This document shows positions 32,298 through 32,398 of a DNA stretch of 32,398 nt, piece by piece. Location of the stretch: contig CAITUF010000001.1 of assembly GCA_903895475.1 (NCBI GenBank), forward strand, positions 1-32,398. Direction: 5' to 3'. Within the stretch, counting starts at the first letter, position 1. The number at the start of each line of letters is the position of its first letter. Under the pieces are notes generated by a model. The model saw nothing but the letters and a program-made list of their open reading frames with translations. It was not told the origin of the DNA and made no database searches. This DNA is from an uncultured Opitutia bacterium (GTDB lineage Bacteria; Verrucomicrobiota; Verrucomicrobiia; Opitutales; UBA953). The position numbers and the translations under genes are program-made.

Positions 32298-32398
<101 letters not shown>

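Overview
The window looks like a chromosomal segment of a Gram-negative bacterium of fairly high GC, most likely a Verrucomicrobiota of the Opitutae type. This is an inference. It rests on two very large tandem proteins built of autotransporter-associated beta-strand repeats with C-terminal outer-membrane barrels, on the mixture of small conserved proteins, and on the scarcity of Shine-Dalgarno sequences. No phage, IS transposase, CRISPR array or rRNA was seen.

Region 1 (1-4.7 kb): the 3' part of a probable beta-helix carbohydrate-active protein leads into a family 2 glycosyltransferase. A convergent gene for a transglutaminase-like protein follows, then an FmdB-type zinc ribbon protein, an M50 (site-2 type) membrane protease, a RodZ-like gene split over two frames at a T7 run, and an HNH endonuclease. 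Region 2 (4.7-8.8 kb): two nearly identical tRNA-Gly genes (UCC, CCC) lie on the minus strand. A tight plus-strand gene run follows: M24 aminopeptidase, a small unknown protein, pabB-like and pabC-like genes. The last two point to p-aminobenzoate synthesis for folate. Region 3 (8.8-12.6 kb): a small membrane protein (minus), then a CNNM/CBS membrane protein, lgt and a DegT-family aminotransferase. The DegT gene is followed by a striking nested inverted repeat.

Region 4 (12.6-14.1 kb): on the minus strand are an OmpR-type response regulator and a glutaredoxin-like gene. Facing away from them is a 58-residue single-pass membrane protein that is absent from the supplied ORF track. A perfect 12-bp palindrome sits between the divergent genes. 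Region 5 (14.1-29.5 kb): two giant autotransporter-like genes (2636 and 2451 codons) lie 34 bp apart, almost certainly one transcription unit. They start after a promoter-like TTGACA flanked by four TAGGGT/ACCCTA hexamers and end at a strong rho-independent terminator. Together they make up almost half of the window.

Region 6 (29.5-32.4 kb): tRNA-Glu with its own promoter, a Gfo/Idh/MocA oxidoreductase divergent from a GbsR/MarR-type regulator with a palindrome between them, an intergenic repeat region, a cytidylyltransferase-like nucleotidyltransferase, and the start of gmd (GDP-mannose 4,6-dehydratase). The glycosyltransferase, DegT aminotransferase, nucleotidyltransferase and gmd suggest surface glycan synthesis around the autotransporter locus.

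The best candidates for something undescribed are: the paired giant autotransporters with variable blocks of a 'VGQ..GTGI' module; the hexamer array that controls them; the RodZ frame break; and a pair of intergenic regions that share a diverged repeat, one of them holding a nested inverted repeat with compensated mismatches.
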